Positions 25,199 through 34,129 of a stretch of 64,000 nt of DNA are shown in pieces; within the stretch, counting starts at the first letter, position 1, and every line of letters starts with the position of its first letter. The notes beneath the pieces are model-generated. The model did not search any database, had not been told where the DNA came from, and was given only the letters and a program-made list of their open reading frames with translations. The stretch comes from JAYEHK01 sp034659475 (lineage in GTDB: Bacteria; Bacillota; Syntrophomonadia; Syntrophomonadales; Syntrophomonadaceae). A program made the translations under genes and the position numbers. The stretch lies in assembly GCA_034659475.1 (NCBI GenBank), contig JAYEHK010000121.1:1-64000 (forward strand), in the 5' to 3' direction.

Positions 25199-25573
25199 CT
25201 AGTAAAACAATTTACACGTGAAATAGATACCCGTTGCGGCAAATAGCCATATGAAAAGAGCCTGTACCAGACCTTTTTTCCAGCCATTTTTAACGATATA
25301 GCGGCTCGCAGCAACAGCGCATATAATATCTGCTACCATGCCAATAAAAGCACCCTCGGACAAACGCATGGATAGGGTCAACAACTCATCTCCACCATAT
25401 TCTAAGCACAAACTCAAAATGGCTGCCAGATAAACAGCAGGAAAAGCTGCAAAGACTCCTCCTATACGACCACCAAATGCCCGCGCTACAAGAGTTGAGG
25501 CAACAACTGCACTTCCACCAAGAACAAAACGAAGCACAATTGGCCACACTAAAGCCAATTCCATTAGATACAC
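25199..25573 (-). CDS. DUF3147 membrane protein (first of tandem pair)
   Basis: 124 aa; GTG 25573 or ATG 25564 are possible starts, without a decisive ribosome site. Four membrane helices, with 'RFVLGGSAVVASTLVARAFGGRIGGVFAAFPAVYLAAIL'. Ends 13 bases before its paralogue. Function unknown; the pair probably forms a hetero-oligomer. Confidence 0.75.
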   Translation of the reverse strand: MYLMELALVWPIVLRFVLGGSAVVASTLVARAFGGRIGGVFAAFPAVYLAAILSLCLEYGGDELLTLSMRLSEGAFIGMVADIICAVAASRYIVKNGWKKGLVQALFIWLFAATGIYFTCKLFY

Positions 25574-25748
25574 AACCTTTTTCGCAATAATTCGACACCG
25601 TTTATTATATACCTATTAAATAAATTGTACTATGGTCAACGCTGGAAAGCATAATCAACCCATTAATGTTCTGTATGTGTTACTGTTGCTTTTATTTATA
25701 ATCCTGTAAAATAATATATAACGATCATAATCAAGGAGCAAACTTAAA

Positions 25749-26543
25749 ATGGAAAATGACGATTGGCAAGATGAGTTTGAAGAACCAATAGAATTCACAT
25801 ACGATGAAGATTTAGAAGAAGAGAGAAAACAACGGCCCATTCAATTTCGAATTATAGCCGGAATAGTATTGTTGTGCTTTACTTTTTTGGCTTTTCCAAT
25901 GATTAAACTATTATATACAGAAGTCGTCACAATACCTATAGATCATAAACTGAAAAACGATCCTTTGGTTGTTAACAGCCGTTCTGCTGTGGTATCCATT
26001 GAAGGTCAACAAAACAGTACGACACGGGTTGTTAAAAAAGGAACCGGGTTCAGTATAGGAGAAAACGGTCCAATCCTTACTAATTTTCATGTTGTGGATG
26101 GATCGGAACGCATAAAAGTATCATTAGGAGATGGAAAAATATATTTTAGTAATGACATACAGCACATTGAAGGCATGGATCTGGCTCTTGTCTTTATTAA
26201 AGCGAACAATCTTCCTAATCTTACGCTTGATTATGATGCTATTGTTTCCATTGGCGATAAGGTAACCGTCATTGGCAATCCCCTTGGCTCTGACAGAGTG
26301 GCTTCGCAGGGAACTATAGGACAGTTCCACTTACGCGCGGATGAGGGACGAGTTTTTGACATTTCAGTTCCGGCAAAGCCGGGAAGCAGTGGCAGTCCAG
26401 TATTAAACCAGAACGGTAAAGTCATCGGAGTAATCTATGCTTCAACACATATTGATATCAATGGTCAGACAGAAGAGCGCGCTCTGGCTATTCCGATCAG
26501 TCCTCTAAAAACCCTACAGTCAGACTTTTTGGGGAGAGATTAA
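25749..26543 (+). CDS. Membrane-anchored trypsin-like serine protease (HtrA-like without PDZ)
   Basis: 264 aa. Acidic cytoplasmic N-terminus (about 1-30), one membrane helix (33-56) and an extracytoplasmic trypsin-like domain. Catalytic triad: H114 ('TNFHVVDG'), D144 ('GMDLALV') and S214 ('PGSSGSPVL'). It ends right after the protease domain, so no PDZ domain. Likely envelope quality control or processing. Confidence 0.88.
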   Translation: MENDDWQDEFEEPIEFTYDEDLEEERKQRPIQFRIIAGIVLLCFTFLAFPMIKLLYTEVVTIPIDHKLKNDPLVVNSRSAVVSIEGQQNSTTRVVKKGTGFSIGENGPILTNFHVVDGSERIKVSLGDGKIYFSNDIQHIEGMDLALVFIKANNLPNLTLDYDAIVSIGDKVTVIGNPLGSDRVASQGTIGQFHLRADEGRVFDISVPAKPGSSGSPVLNQNGKVIGVIYASTHIDINGQTEERALAIPISPLKTLQSDFLGRD

Positions 26544-26569
26544 TCATAACCAATCACATTACAAGTGAA

Positions 26570-26653
26570 CTGGCAATTCATCAATGTGATCTGGATGCTT
26601 TTTATGTTTCTGTTGAACAGCTAGACAATCATTCATTTAATTCTGTTTCATGA
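26570..26653 (+). pseudogene. DinB/UmuC (DNA polymerase IV) N-terminal remnant
   Basis: The frame holds 'HQCDLDAFYVSVEQLDN', the metal-binding start motif of Y-family polymerases (usual form: H-x-D-(M/L)-DAF(Y/F)ASVEQ), then runs into unrelated sequence and a TGA at 26651. No other part of dinB is nearby; its deletion endpoint abuts the MFS remnant. Confidence 0.65.
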
Positions 26654-27024
26654 AAGCCTATCAACAGCATCATTGCAACTAAAAAACCGACACCACTGAT
26701 AATAATGAAAAGAGATTGTTCAGATAGTCCGAGTAATAGACTTACACTAATAGGAGCAAGTGCTGCACCAAAACAGCGAACACTTCCATAGATCCCTGCC
26801 AGACTCCCTCTAGCAGCTTTTTCACGCAATAGGGAAGCACACGCATCAATTCCTGGGAACACCATACCCGTGCCTATTCCAACCAATAACGCCAGATCTT
26901 TTATCGTAAGATTCAGATCTCGGGATATTTCCGGGAAAACCGAGTATAGAATAGTATTCGCGAGAACCGTGATAAAATTGGTTACACTTAACGTAAATAG
27001 ATACAATTTCTCTTGGTTATTCAT
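26629..27024 (-). pseudogene. MFS transporter with large internal deletion
   Basis: 131 aa. The first helix and loop of a major facilitator protein ('LFTLSVTNFITVLANTILYSVFPEISRDLNLT') run directly into the C-terminal half ('GTGMVFPGIDACASLLREKAARGSLAGIYGSVRCFGAALAPI'). Full MFS proteins are near 400 aa, so about 250 residues are missing, in frame. Its end overlaps the dinB remnant. The rest of 27025-27301 shows nothing recognised. Confidence 0.7.
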
Positions 27025-27301
27025 AAAAACTTGTCCATTTAATTCGTAATCGTTCTATCGTTAGGCTTTCCATTTTTCACAATAACAATGTTTGCAAATA
27101 ACAATACAATGCAAATGCAAAAAAGGAATTTAGTGAAATGTTGTCGAATTATTTATTGTGCTGACTAAAGTAATCACAACAATAAATGTGAATTACCATA
27201 ATAATGATCTTTTATTTAACTGGTAACGGAAACAATCCGTTGACAATATATTTAGCTAAAAAGCAGCAAACTATCGATATAGAATAAAGGAGGAAATAGT
27301 T

Positions 27302-28420
27302 ATGACAAACTTATCCAAAGTACTTATTGCACCACGTAGATATGTTCAGGGTTCAGGAGCTATTGGCGAAATCGGAAAACATATTTCTCTCTTGGGTAAA
27401 AAAGTACTCGTAGTAGGGGATGAAATTGGTCTAGCGGTAACCAGTGAAGGAAGAAAAAAGAGTTTTGCTGAATTTGGAATTACCCAGGTTGAAGCACATT
27501 TTCGGGGTGAATGTTCTTATAAAGAGATTAATCGCCTTATCGCTCTGGCGAAAGATGAACAATGTGAAGTGATTATTGGCAGTGGCGGCGGAAAAACAAT
27601 TGATACTGTAAAAGTCGTTGCTATGGAAGCTGATTTAGGTCTGGTCATTGTTCCGACAATTGCCTCTTCTGATGCCCCATGTAGTGCTCTAGCCATTATT
27701 TATACCGAAGAAGGGGTTTTTGAGAAAAGGTACGTACTTCCCAGAAATCCTGATATTGTACTTGTTGATACCACCATCATAAGTCAAGCACCTGTTCGTT
27801 TTCTTGTTGCAGGCATGGGAGATGCTCTAGCCACATGGTTTGAAGCAGATGCCTGTCAGCGTTCCTGCGCTTTAAATCTTCCTGGTGGACATGCTACTGC
27901 GGCCGCATTAACATTAACCCGTCTATGTTTTGATATTTTAATGGAGTACGGTCTTCAGGCCAAACTGGCCAATGAAATGCAAGTCGTGACGCCGGCCCTC
28001 GAAAAGGTCGTTGAAGCAAATATATTGTTAAGTGGACTGGGATTTGAGAGTGGAGGGCTTGCAGCTGCTCACTTGCTTCAGGATGGATTGACTGTTTTGG
28101 AGGAGATTCATGCTTACTATCATGGAGAAAAAGTTGCTTTTAATACCCTTGTTCAAATGATACTTGAAGAACGCTCTCCCGAATTGTTGAAAAAGGTATA
28201 TGACTTTTGTTTCCAGGTAGGACTTCCAATAACACTGGAAGAACTGGGAATTGATAAAGTCGGCAAAGACAGATTAATGGAAGCGGTTCATGCTTCGTGT
28301 CTTCCAGGAAAATTAATCTATCATTTGGCGTTCCCGATTACAGAAAAGATGGTCTATGATGCCATCATTACAGCAGATAAAATTGGCCAGAGAGTAAAGC
28401 AAGGATTACCAATCATATAG
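27302..28420 (+). CDS. gldA: Iron-type alcohol dehydrogenase, glycerol dehydrogenase family
   Basis: 372 aa, ATG with AAAGGAGGAA upstream. NAD-binding 'IGSGGGKTIDTVKVVA' and 'PTIASSDAPCSALAIIYTEEG' with metal-ligand region 'GDALATWFEADAC', a later His in 'GLAAAHLLQDGL' and another in 'HAYYHGEKVAF'. GldA-type enzymes reduce NAD with glycerol or act on other small diols. Followed 33 bases later by an SDR, so the pair may act on one pathway. Confidence 0.88.
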   Translation: MTNLSKVLIAPRRYVQGSGAIGEIGKHISLLGKKVLVVGDEIGLAVTSEGRKKSFAEFGITQVEAHFRGECSYKEINRLIALAKDEQCEVIIGSGGGKTIDTVKVVAMEADLGLVIVPTIASSDAPCSALAIIYTEEGVFEKRYVLPRNPDIVLVDTTIISQAPVRFLVAGMGDALATWFEADACQRSCALNLPGGHATAAALTLTRLCFDILMEYGLQAKLANEMQVVTPALEKVVEANILLSGLGFESGGLAAAHLLQDGLTVLEEIHAYYHGEKVAFNTLVQMILEERSPELLKKVYDFCFQVGLPITLEELGIDKVGKDRLMEAVHASCLPGKLIYHLAFPITEKMVYDAIITADKIGQRVKQGLPII

Positions 28421-28453
28421 CCTTTATTACCAACAAAATAAGGAGGAAAAAAT

Positions 28454-29218
28454 ATGGCACAGTTACAGGTAAATTTAGCAGGAAAAGTAGCACTGGTTAC
28501 AGGTGGAAGTAAAGGCATTGGCAAGGCCTGTGCTGAAGGTCTTGCAGACTCGGGAGCATTCGTTGCTATTGCCGGCAGAACAAAAGAACCCCTGGAGGAA
28601 ACAAAAGCGCAGATTATTGCCAATGGCGGTAAATGTGAGTATTTTCTTTGTGACGTTAGCAAAAAAGCAGATATTGATCGCATGGTGGCAGAAGTACTGG
28701 AATGGCAGAATCACATTGATATACTAATAAACAGTGCGGGTATCAATATTCAACAAAAGGCAGAAGAAGTAACAGAGGAAGCCTGGGATGCTATCATCAA
28801 CACAAACACCAAGGGTGCTTTCTTTTGTTCACAGGCCGTAGGCAAAAAAATGATTGAACAGCAAAAAGGTAAAATCATTAACATATCTAGTACGATGGGC
28901 AGTGTGGGCTTTTTTAGAAGATCTGCTTATTGTGCAAGTAAAGGCGCTGTGAATCAATTCACTAAAGTGTTGGCCGTTGAATGGGCCCCTCACAATATTA
29001 CTGTCAATAACGTTGCTCCAACTTTTATTCGAACCCCTTTTACCGAGCCAATGTTTAAGGAACCAGGATTTCTTAATGAAGTGGTAAGTCGAATCCCCAT
29101 GGGCAGGGTAGGTGAACCTGAAGAAGTCGTTGGCGCAGTGCTGTATTTAGCATCTGATTCAGCTGATTTCACAACCGGTCAAACAATTCTTGTAGATGGT
29201 GGTTGGGTAGCCTGGTAA
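28454..29218 (+). CDS. Short-chain dehydrogenase/reductase
   Basis: 254 aa, AAGGAGG upstream. Classical SDR: NAD(P) motif 'VTGGSKGIGKA', 'NSAGI', catalytic Ser ('NISSTMGSVGF'), and Tyr/Lys in 'SAYCASKGAVNQF'. C-terminal 'FTTGQTILVDGGWVAW' is typical of gluconate 5-dehydrogenase/FabG-like proteins. Probable operon with gldA; exact substrate unknown. Confidence 0.9.
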   Translation: MAQLQVNLAGKVALVTGGSKGIGKACAEGLADSGAFVAIAGRTKEPLEETKAQIIANGGKCEYFLCDVSKKADIDRMVAEVLEWQNHIDILINSAGINIQQKAEEVTEEAWDAIINTNTKGAFFCSQAVGKKMIEQQKGKIINISSTMGSVGFFRRSAYCASKGAVNQFTKVLAVEWAPHNITVNNVAPTFIRTPFTEPMFKEPGFLNEVVSRIPMGRVGEPEEVVGAVLYLASDSADFTTGQTILVDGGWVAW

Positions 29219-29224
29219 CTGATA

Positions 29225-29261
29225 AAAAGGCCTCGTTTTTTTTTAACAGAGGCCTTTTTTT
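29225..29261. terminator. Rho-independent terminator
   Basis: AAAAAGGCCTC / GAGGCCTTTTTTT stem right after the SDR. Confidence 0.9.
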
Positions 29262-29361
29262 ATGATAAGGTCTTATGTTTATTAAGGATTGATTTTACCA
29301 AAATAAGACTGGTAAAATAAAATTATATACGTATCAAAATAAAATTAGGGAGATGACTACA

Positions 29362-29697
29362 ATGGATAAAAATTATTATTTTACTGGCATTGTAAGCGAA
29401 TTAGGAAAAGTTAGTACACTGGAACTTAGCCTAATCGATCCCGGCGTTTATGTGATGCAGATAAAAATTAAAAACGAAACATTTCTTAAGCAAATAACGG
29501 CCGGTAATCATTTGTTAGTTAATGGAGTTTGTTTAACAGTTGCTGAAATTTCTAATCAAACACTCGAAGTCCATATTTGGCCGCATACTCAAACAATAAC
29601 GAATCTTCTCCAATGTAAGCCGGGAAATTATGTTAATTTAGAAAAGGCCCAAACTGGAGCACGTAATCAAACACGATCTTGTCCACTCCAGGTCTGA
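29362..29697 (+). CDS. Single lumazine-binding domain (half riboflavin synthase)
   Basis: About 111 aa from ATG 29362, with AGGGAG eight bases upstream; an ATG at 29353 overlaps the site. The frame matches the N-terminal barrel of riboflavin synthase alpha: 'FTGIVSELGKV' (start), 'LLVNGVCLTVAEI', 'HIWPHTQTITNL', 'KPGNYVNLEKA'. RibE has two such barrels in about 210 aa; here it ends after the first with an unrelated tail. No rib genes or FMN riboswitch are nearby. It may be a truncated gene or a stand-alone lumazine/flavin-binding protein. Confidence 0.75.
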   Translation: MDKNYYFTGIVSELGKVSTLELSLIDPGVYVMQIKIKNETFLKQITAGNHLLVNGVCLTVAEISNQTLEVHIWPHTQTITNLLQCKPGNYVNLEKAQTGARNQTRSCPLQV

Positions 29698-29755
29698 TTT
29701 TAGAGTTGCTATTTTGTATTTTTACTAACTTATAATTGAATTTAGTCCCCCGCAA

Positions 29756-29935
29756 TTGCAAATTTGCAACAACGACAATAGATAACTGTCCCAATTGCAT
29801 GTCAGAATCTTCGAAGTTTTCGCTATTCTCTTACACTTTAATGAAAAATTGCATCACACATATTTCTCTCTATTTATTAATTTCACCCCCACATTTAGGC
29901 ATTCCTTTTACTAATATCAATGCATTCATGCATTG
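29756..29935. promoter_or_regulatory. Palindromes upstream of the second sigma54 promoter
   Basis: TTGCAAATTTGCAA (29756-29769) and CAATGCATTCATGCATTG (29918-29935) are perfect palindromes, 240 and 74 bases upstream of the -24 element. The first shares TGCAMATTTGCA with the site at 14184. They are candidate binding sites of the sigma54 activator. The gap 29698-30126 holds nothing else recognised. Confidence 0.45.
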
Positions 29936-30008
29936 CCTCATCTAATTACCCCATCAGTTTTTACTTGGAGAACCCAATTTAAAGGCAAATTACTGGTTTG
30001 GAATTTTA

Positions 30009-30023
30009 TGGCATATATTTTGC
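30009..30023 (+). promoter_or_regulatory. Sigma54 (-24/-12) promoter
   Basis: TGGCATATATTTTGC has GG and GC ten bases apart. It sits upstream of the crotonase remnant and thiolase 2, whose neighbour is a second sigma54 activator. Confidence 0.7.
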
Positions 30024-30126
30024 AATTAAATGATTTAAACAGGAGTTCTAATCTGTAAACCATCTTTAAAGGGAGAAACAAAAGGCCGATTTCTTGAAAG
30101 GGGGGCGAAATGTTTAATTATCCACC

Positions 30127-30531
30127 AAGTCCAAATTCGGGCAACCCGAGGTTGGACTTGGAATAACACCTAGCTTTGTAGGTAGACAAAGAATGCCGCG
30201 TTTGATCGCACCGGGCATGGCTAAACAATTACTCTTTACAGCAGACACCATTAATGCCGAGGAAGCATTTCGCCTTGGTCTGATAAATCAGGTTGTATCT
30301 TTAGATGAATTGATACCTGTAGTAAGCGGAATTGCACAACGCATCAGTTCAAAAGCCCAGTTGGCTGTTCGACTTTGCAAAGCCGCTGCAAATGAAGGTC
30401 TGTAAACCGATATCGATCATGGTATGAACCTTGAGGCCGATGCTTTTGGATTATATTTTTCAACCAACGATCAGAAGGAAGGCATGGCCGCATTTCTTGA
30501 AAAGAGGAAATCAAATTTTATAAGGGAGTAA
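30127..30531 (+). pseudogene. Crotonase (3-hydroxybutyryl-CoA dehydratase) remnant
   Basis: The frame carries the C-terminal half of a Crt-type enoyl-CoA hydratase: 'FGQPEVGLGITPSFVGRQRMPRLIAPGMAKQLL', then 'AEEAFRLGLINQVV', and the final 'KEGMAAFLEKRKSNF'. An in-frame TAA (30403-30405) replaces a probable CAA, and the N-terminal half with the oxyanion hole is missing. It lies between the sigma54 promoter and thiolase 2, so the ancestral operon was probably crt-thiolase. Confidence 0.85.
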
Positions 30532-30594
30532 ATCTTCAGCGCAAGGTATAAAAGGAAAACACTTAATAGATTAATGAAAGGGGAGAACAGCGTA

Positions 30595-31779
30595 ATGACA
30601 AAAGAAGTCGTTATCGTAAGCGCATGTCGTACAGCAGTAGGAACTTTTAATGGGATGTTCAAAGACACCCCTGTTGTAAACCTTGGAACAGTAGTAATGA
30701 AAGAGGCGCTGGAAAGGGCAGGAATCAAAGGCGAACAATTAGATGAGGTTATTTTTGGTTGCGTCCTGCAGGCCGCACAGGGACAAAATGTTACTCGTCA
30801 GTCCGCAATACATGCTGGAATTCCAGAAGAGATAACCTCATTTACGATTAACAAAGTTTGTGGTTCTGGACTACGTGCGATCAGCCTCGCTGCTCAAATC
30901 ATTAAACTTGGTGATGCTGATATTATTCTGGCCGGTGGTATGGAGAATATGAGCCATGCTCCATTTGCTCTTGAAAACGCTAGATATGGGTATCGGATGA
31001 ATAATGGGACACTTGTTGACTGCATGATCAAAGATGGTCTATGGGAAATATTTAATGGCTATCACATGGGAATTACCGCCGAAAACATAAATGAGATGTA
31101 TGGCATTACCCGCGAAGAACAGGACGAATTTGGTTTTAGAAGTCAAGAAAGGGCCGCAGCGGCAATTTCATCTGGTCGGTTTAAAGATGAAATCGTGCCA
31201 GTCGTTTTAAAAAGCAAAAAAGGTGATGTTGTAATTGATACAGATGAACATCCAAGACAAACTACTCCCGAAAAGATGGCAGGTCTGAAACCGGCCTTTA
31301 AGAAAGCCGGATCGGTAACAGCTGGTAATGCTTCAGGAATAAATGATTCAGCAGCAGCGGTAATTGTAATGTCTAAAGAAAAAGCTGATGAGTTAGGACT
31401 AAAGCCTATCGCGCGTATAGTTAGTTATGCCTCTGGAGGAGTGGATCCAAAAGTGATGGGGCTCGGTCCTATCCCCGCAACCCGCAAAGCCCTTGAAAAA
31501 GCTAATCTAACTGTGGATGATCTGGATCTTATAGAGGCAAACGAAGCGTTTGCAGCTCAATCCATTGCTGTAGCTCGTGATCTCGGATGGGCTGACAAGA
31601 TGGAAAAGGTAAACGTAAATGGAGGAGCGATTGCGATTGGACATCCCATCGGTGCTTCTGGTGCTAGAATATTCGTAACATTGCTTTATGAAATGATGAA
31701 AAGAGAATCAAAATATGGACTTGCTACTCTCTGTATTGGTGGAGGAATGGGAACCGCTGTGATCGTCGAATGTCTTTAG
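30595..31779 (+). CDS. Acetyl-CoA acetyltransferase (thiolase) 2
   Basis: 394 aa from ATG 30595, preceded by GAAAGGGGAG; an upstream ATG at 30574 overlaps this site. Active Cys in 'NKVCGSGL', His in 'AIAIGHPIGASGARI', second Cys in 'LCIGGGMG'. Near-identical architecture and high similarity to thiolase 1 at 14543, on the same strand. Expected to be controlled by the sigma54 promoter at 30009 and the activator at 31844. Confidence 0.95.
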   Translation: MTKEVVIVSACRTAVGTFNGMFKDTPVVNLGTVVMKEALERAGIKGEQLDEVIFGCVLQAAQGQNVTRQSAIHAGIPEEITSFTINKVCGSGLRAISLAAQIIKLGDADIILAGGMENMSHAPFALENARYGYRMNNGTLVDCMIKDGLWEIFNGYHMGITAENINEMYGITREEQDEFGFRSQERAAAAISSGRFKDEIVPVVLKSKKGDVVIDTDEHPRQTTPEKMAGLKPAFKKAGSVTAGNASGINDSAAAVIVMSKEKADELGLKPIARIVSYASGGVDPKVMGLGPIPATRKALEKANLTVDDLDLIEANEAFAAQSIAVARDLGWADKMEKVNVNGGAIAIGHPIGASGARIFVTLLYEMMKRESKYGLATLCIGGGMGTAVIVECL

Positions 31780-31784
31780 TTCCC

Positions 31785-31819
31785 AGTTATGGAACGAAGC
31801 ATTGCTTCGTTCCATAACT
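31785..31819. terminator. Bidirectional hairpin between thiolase 2 and its activator
   Basis: AGTTATGGAACGAAGCA and TGCTTCGTTCCATAACT form a perfect 17-bp stem with a one-base loop. It lacks a T-run, so it may be a terminator or mRNA-stabilising hairpin of the convergent genes. Confidence 0.6.
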
Positions 31820-31843
31820 AACCACGTCTAATGCAGCCTTTAT

Positions 31844-33172
31844 TTAACCATATGATATACCATATCTGGCTGCCTTGCGGACAACTGTTGACTGGTTTAT
31901 GTCCAGCACTCGAGCTATTTCATATGTAGAATGATAGGTTGCAAATGCATCCTCAAGTATTTTTCTTTCGGTTTCTTCAACAGCCCTGCGCAGGCTTAAC
32001 GTATTCTGCGCATTTTTAGTATTATTCTTTGATTGCTGAATCCGTTCGGGTAAATCTGTTATGTTAATGTATTCTTCCTGAATTGTTACAATCAAACGCT
32101 CAATCAAATTTTCTAATTCCCGTACATTACCTGGCCATGAATAATTAATCAGACATTCCATTGCTTCTGATGTAAACTTTTTCGGTTGATAATTCAAATC
32201 ATATTTTTGTTCAAATACCTCAACGAAATAACGAAGCAATGCTTGAATATCTTCCTTCCGGTTTCTAAGTGGCGGAATAAATATTGGAATCACATTCAAA
32301 CGGTAATACAAGTCTTCTCGAAACAAACCTTTTTCAATAAGTTTACGCAAATCACGGTTCGTAGCTGTAATAATTCTTACATCAACTTTTTTTGTTTTTA
32401 TCCCCCCAATTCGGGTAATAAGTCTATCCTGAAGGGTACCTAAAAGTTTAGCTTGCAGATTCAACGGCATATCACCAATTTCATCTAGAAATAGGATCCC
32501 CTCATTTGCCAATTCAAACAATCCGACTTTACCTTTTGTGCTGGCTCCTGAAAAGGCACCTGATTCATACCCAAAGAGCTCAGACTCAAGTAAATTTTCT
32601 GGGATTGCTGCGCAATTAATTTTTACTAAAGGGCCAGTTCTCCTTGCACTGTTAGCATGAATCATATCAACGATTAATTCCTTACCCACACCCGATTCGC
32701 CATGAACGTATACAGTTGAATCAACTTTAGAAATGTTTAATACCATGCCCAGAAGTTCTTTCATCTTTTTGGAATTGGTTACAAAATGTTTGGTGTTCTC
32801 CATCTTCATACGTTGTAATGGACCATGGTGAAAATTTTTTATGCCTTCTGCCTGTTCGATTTTTTTTGATTCTATGACATCAAAAAGAGCTTTCGTTATT
32901 GAAAGACGCTCGGAATATTCTTCTCCCAGTTTATTTATGATATAATTATTTTTTTTAAAAATTGATTTGTAGGATGGATGATTAACCATTTCAATTATGG
33001 GAACGTCTAATGATATACCTTCTAACAGCATCAAAATAATCTGTGCTTGGGTTAATTCTTCTACCACTTGATCATTACTGTCAAGAACAAGAACGGTATC
33101 CGCTCTTTGAATCACAAAAAATTCAGTTATCTGTCTAATCGTCATATCTCCATGTACGATTCTATCTGACAA
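31844..33172 (-). CDS. Sigma54-dependent transcriptional activator 2 (no PAS)
   Basis: 442 aa with TTG at 33172; the start is uncertain, as ATG 33144 has only a poorly spaced GGAG. The N-terminus has CBS-like character (about 10-70) and no PAS domain, unlike activator 1. AAA+ domain: Walker A GESGVGKE (158-165), sigma54 loop GAFSGA (205-210) instead of GAFTGA, Walker B 'ILFLDEIGD'. C-terminal TyrR/Fis-like HTH 'STYEIARVLDINQSTVVRKAARYGI', almost the same recognition helix as activator 1. Convergent with thiolase 2. Confidence 0.9.
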   Translation of the reverse strand: MSDRIVHGDMTIRQITEFFVIQRADTVLVLDSNDQVVEELTQAQIILMLLEGISLDVPIIEMVNHPSYKSIFKKNNYIINKLGEEYSERLSITKALFDVIESKKIEQAEGIKNFHHGPLQRMKMENTKHFVTNSKKMKELLGMVLNISKVDSTVYVHGESGVGKELIVDMIHANSARRTGPLVKINCAAIPENLLESELFGYESGAFSGASTKGKVGLFELANEGILFLDEIGDMPLNLQAKLLGTLQDRLITRIGGIKTKKVDVRIITATNRDLRKLIEKGLFREDLYYRLNVIPIFIPPLRNRKEDIQALLRYFVEVFEQKYDLNYQPKKFTSEAMECLINYSWPGNVRELENLIERLIVTIQEEYINITDLPERIQQSKNNTKNAQNTLSLRRAVEETERKILEDAFATYHSTYEIARVLDINQSTVVRKAARYGISYG

Positions 33173-33400
33173 GGAATATTTTTGTTTGATAAGCGCCCCT
33201 CCCTTACAGAATATTCAAATATATTATAACGAATATTCCCAATTTGTTCCACATTTCATGTTTACGCTTGGTTTCATATTCGTTACGAAATCGTATTTTT
33301 GGCGTTCTATTAGGATGAACTGTGCTACAATAGTTCTCGGTACCTGCTTTTGATTAAACAATTTAATTGAAAAAATCGTGCATAATTTGGGAGAAAACAC

Positions 33401-34057
33401 ATGAATACAAAAGCAAAAACATTTCTAGCGCTATCCTTAACAATGATCTTCTGGGGATTATCTTTTATAGGCACAAAGATTGCTTTGACTAGTTTCACTC
33501 CATTTATATACATTTTTTTTCGTTTTATTTTAGCCTCCATGTGTTTTTTATTATTATTTTTATACCGTGGTTTTCCTAAGATCAGTACCAGCGATCATAA
33601 AAAGCTCTTTATTACAGCACTATTCCAACCTGGATTATACTTTACCTTTGAAACGCTTTCTTCGTTTGAAATTACCAGCTTTCAAATGTTTTATGGCACA
33701 CTCATTTTTGCGCCCCTATTTTTCATGCAATATCCATAGATTCAATGGAAACTTGTAAGTGTACAATCCATAGGAGCCATTTTCTTTTTAGCCATTTTTG
33801 CAACTGTTGTAGGTTTCCTATTCTATAATTATGGTTTAACTCAAATACCTGCTTCGCGTGCTTCCATATTTTTAAATGGAGTTCCAGTCGTAACTGCAAT
33901 AGGTGCTTGGATGATTCTAGGTGAAACCCTTACACTGCTCCAGTGTGCCGGGGGGTTAGTGGTTATTGGCGCGGTAATTATTTCGAATTGACCAGAACCG
34001 AAAGAAAGAAACTTAGCCAACAATAAGGGAAATATCACAGAAAACATAAAAGCATAA
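33401..34057 (+). pseudogene. EamA/DMT transporter with deletion and two in-frame stops
   Basis: The frame begins as an EamA permease ('ALSLTMIFWGLSFIGTKIALTSFTPF'), is stopped by TAG at 33737-33739, then continues in the same frame as the C-terminal EamA half ('FATVVGFLFYNYGLTQIPASRASIFLNGVPVVTAIGAWMILGE'). A TGA (33983) replaces a likely Trp codon before the true TAA at 34055. The total of about 218 codons against about 300 in the family means roughly 80-100 residues are also missing. Dead gene. The gap 33173-33400 shows nothing further. Confidence 0.85.
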
Positions 34058-34129
34058 CAACAATTATTGATCAGTACGTTCTATTAAATTTAAACTTGAA
34101 TTACAACGATTAGGAAAGGAGTATTCTAT

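Noticed and set aside
27220..27300. TTGACA at 27240 as gldA promoter
   Set aside because: No -10 at 16-18 bases; the nearest TATA-like sequence is too far away.
33680..33710. TGGCAC near 33690 as sigma54 promoter
   Set aside because: The spacing to the next GC is 13, and it lies inside a pseudogene coding frame.
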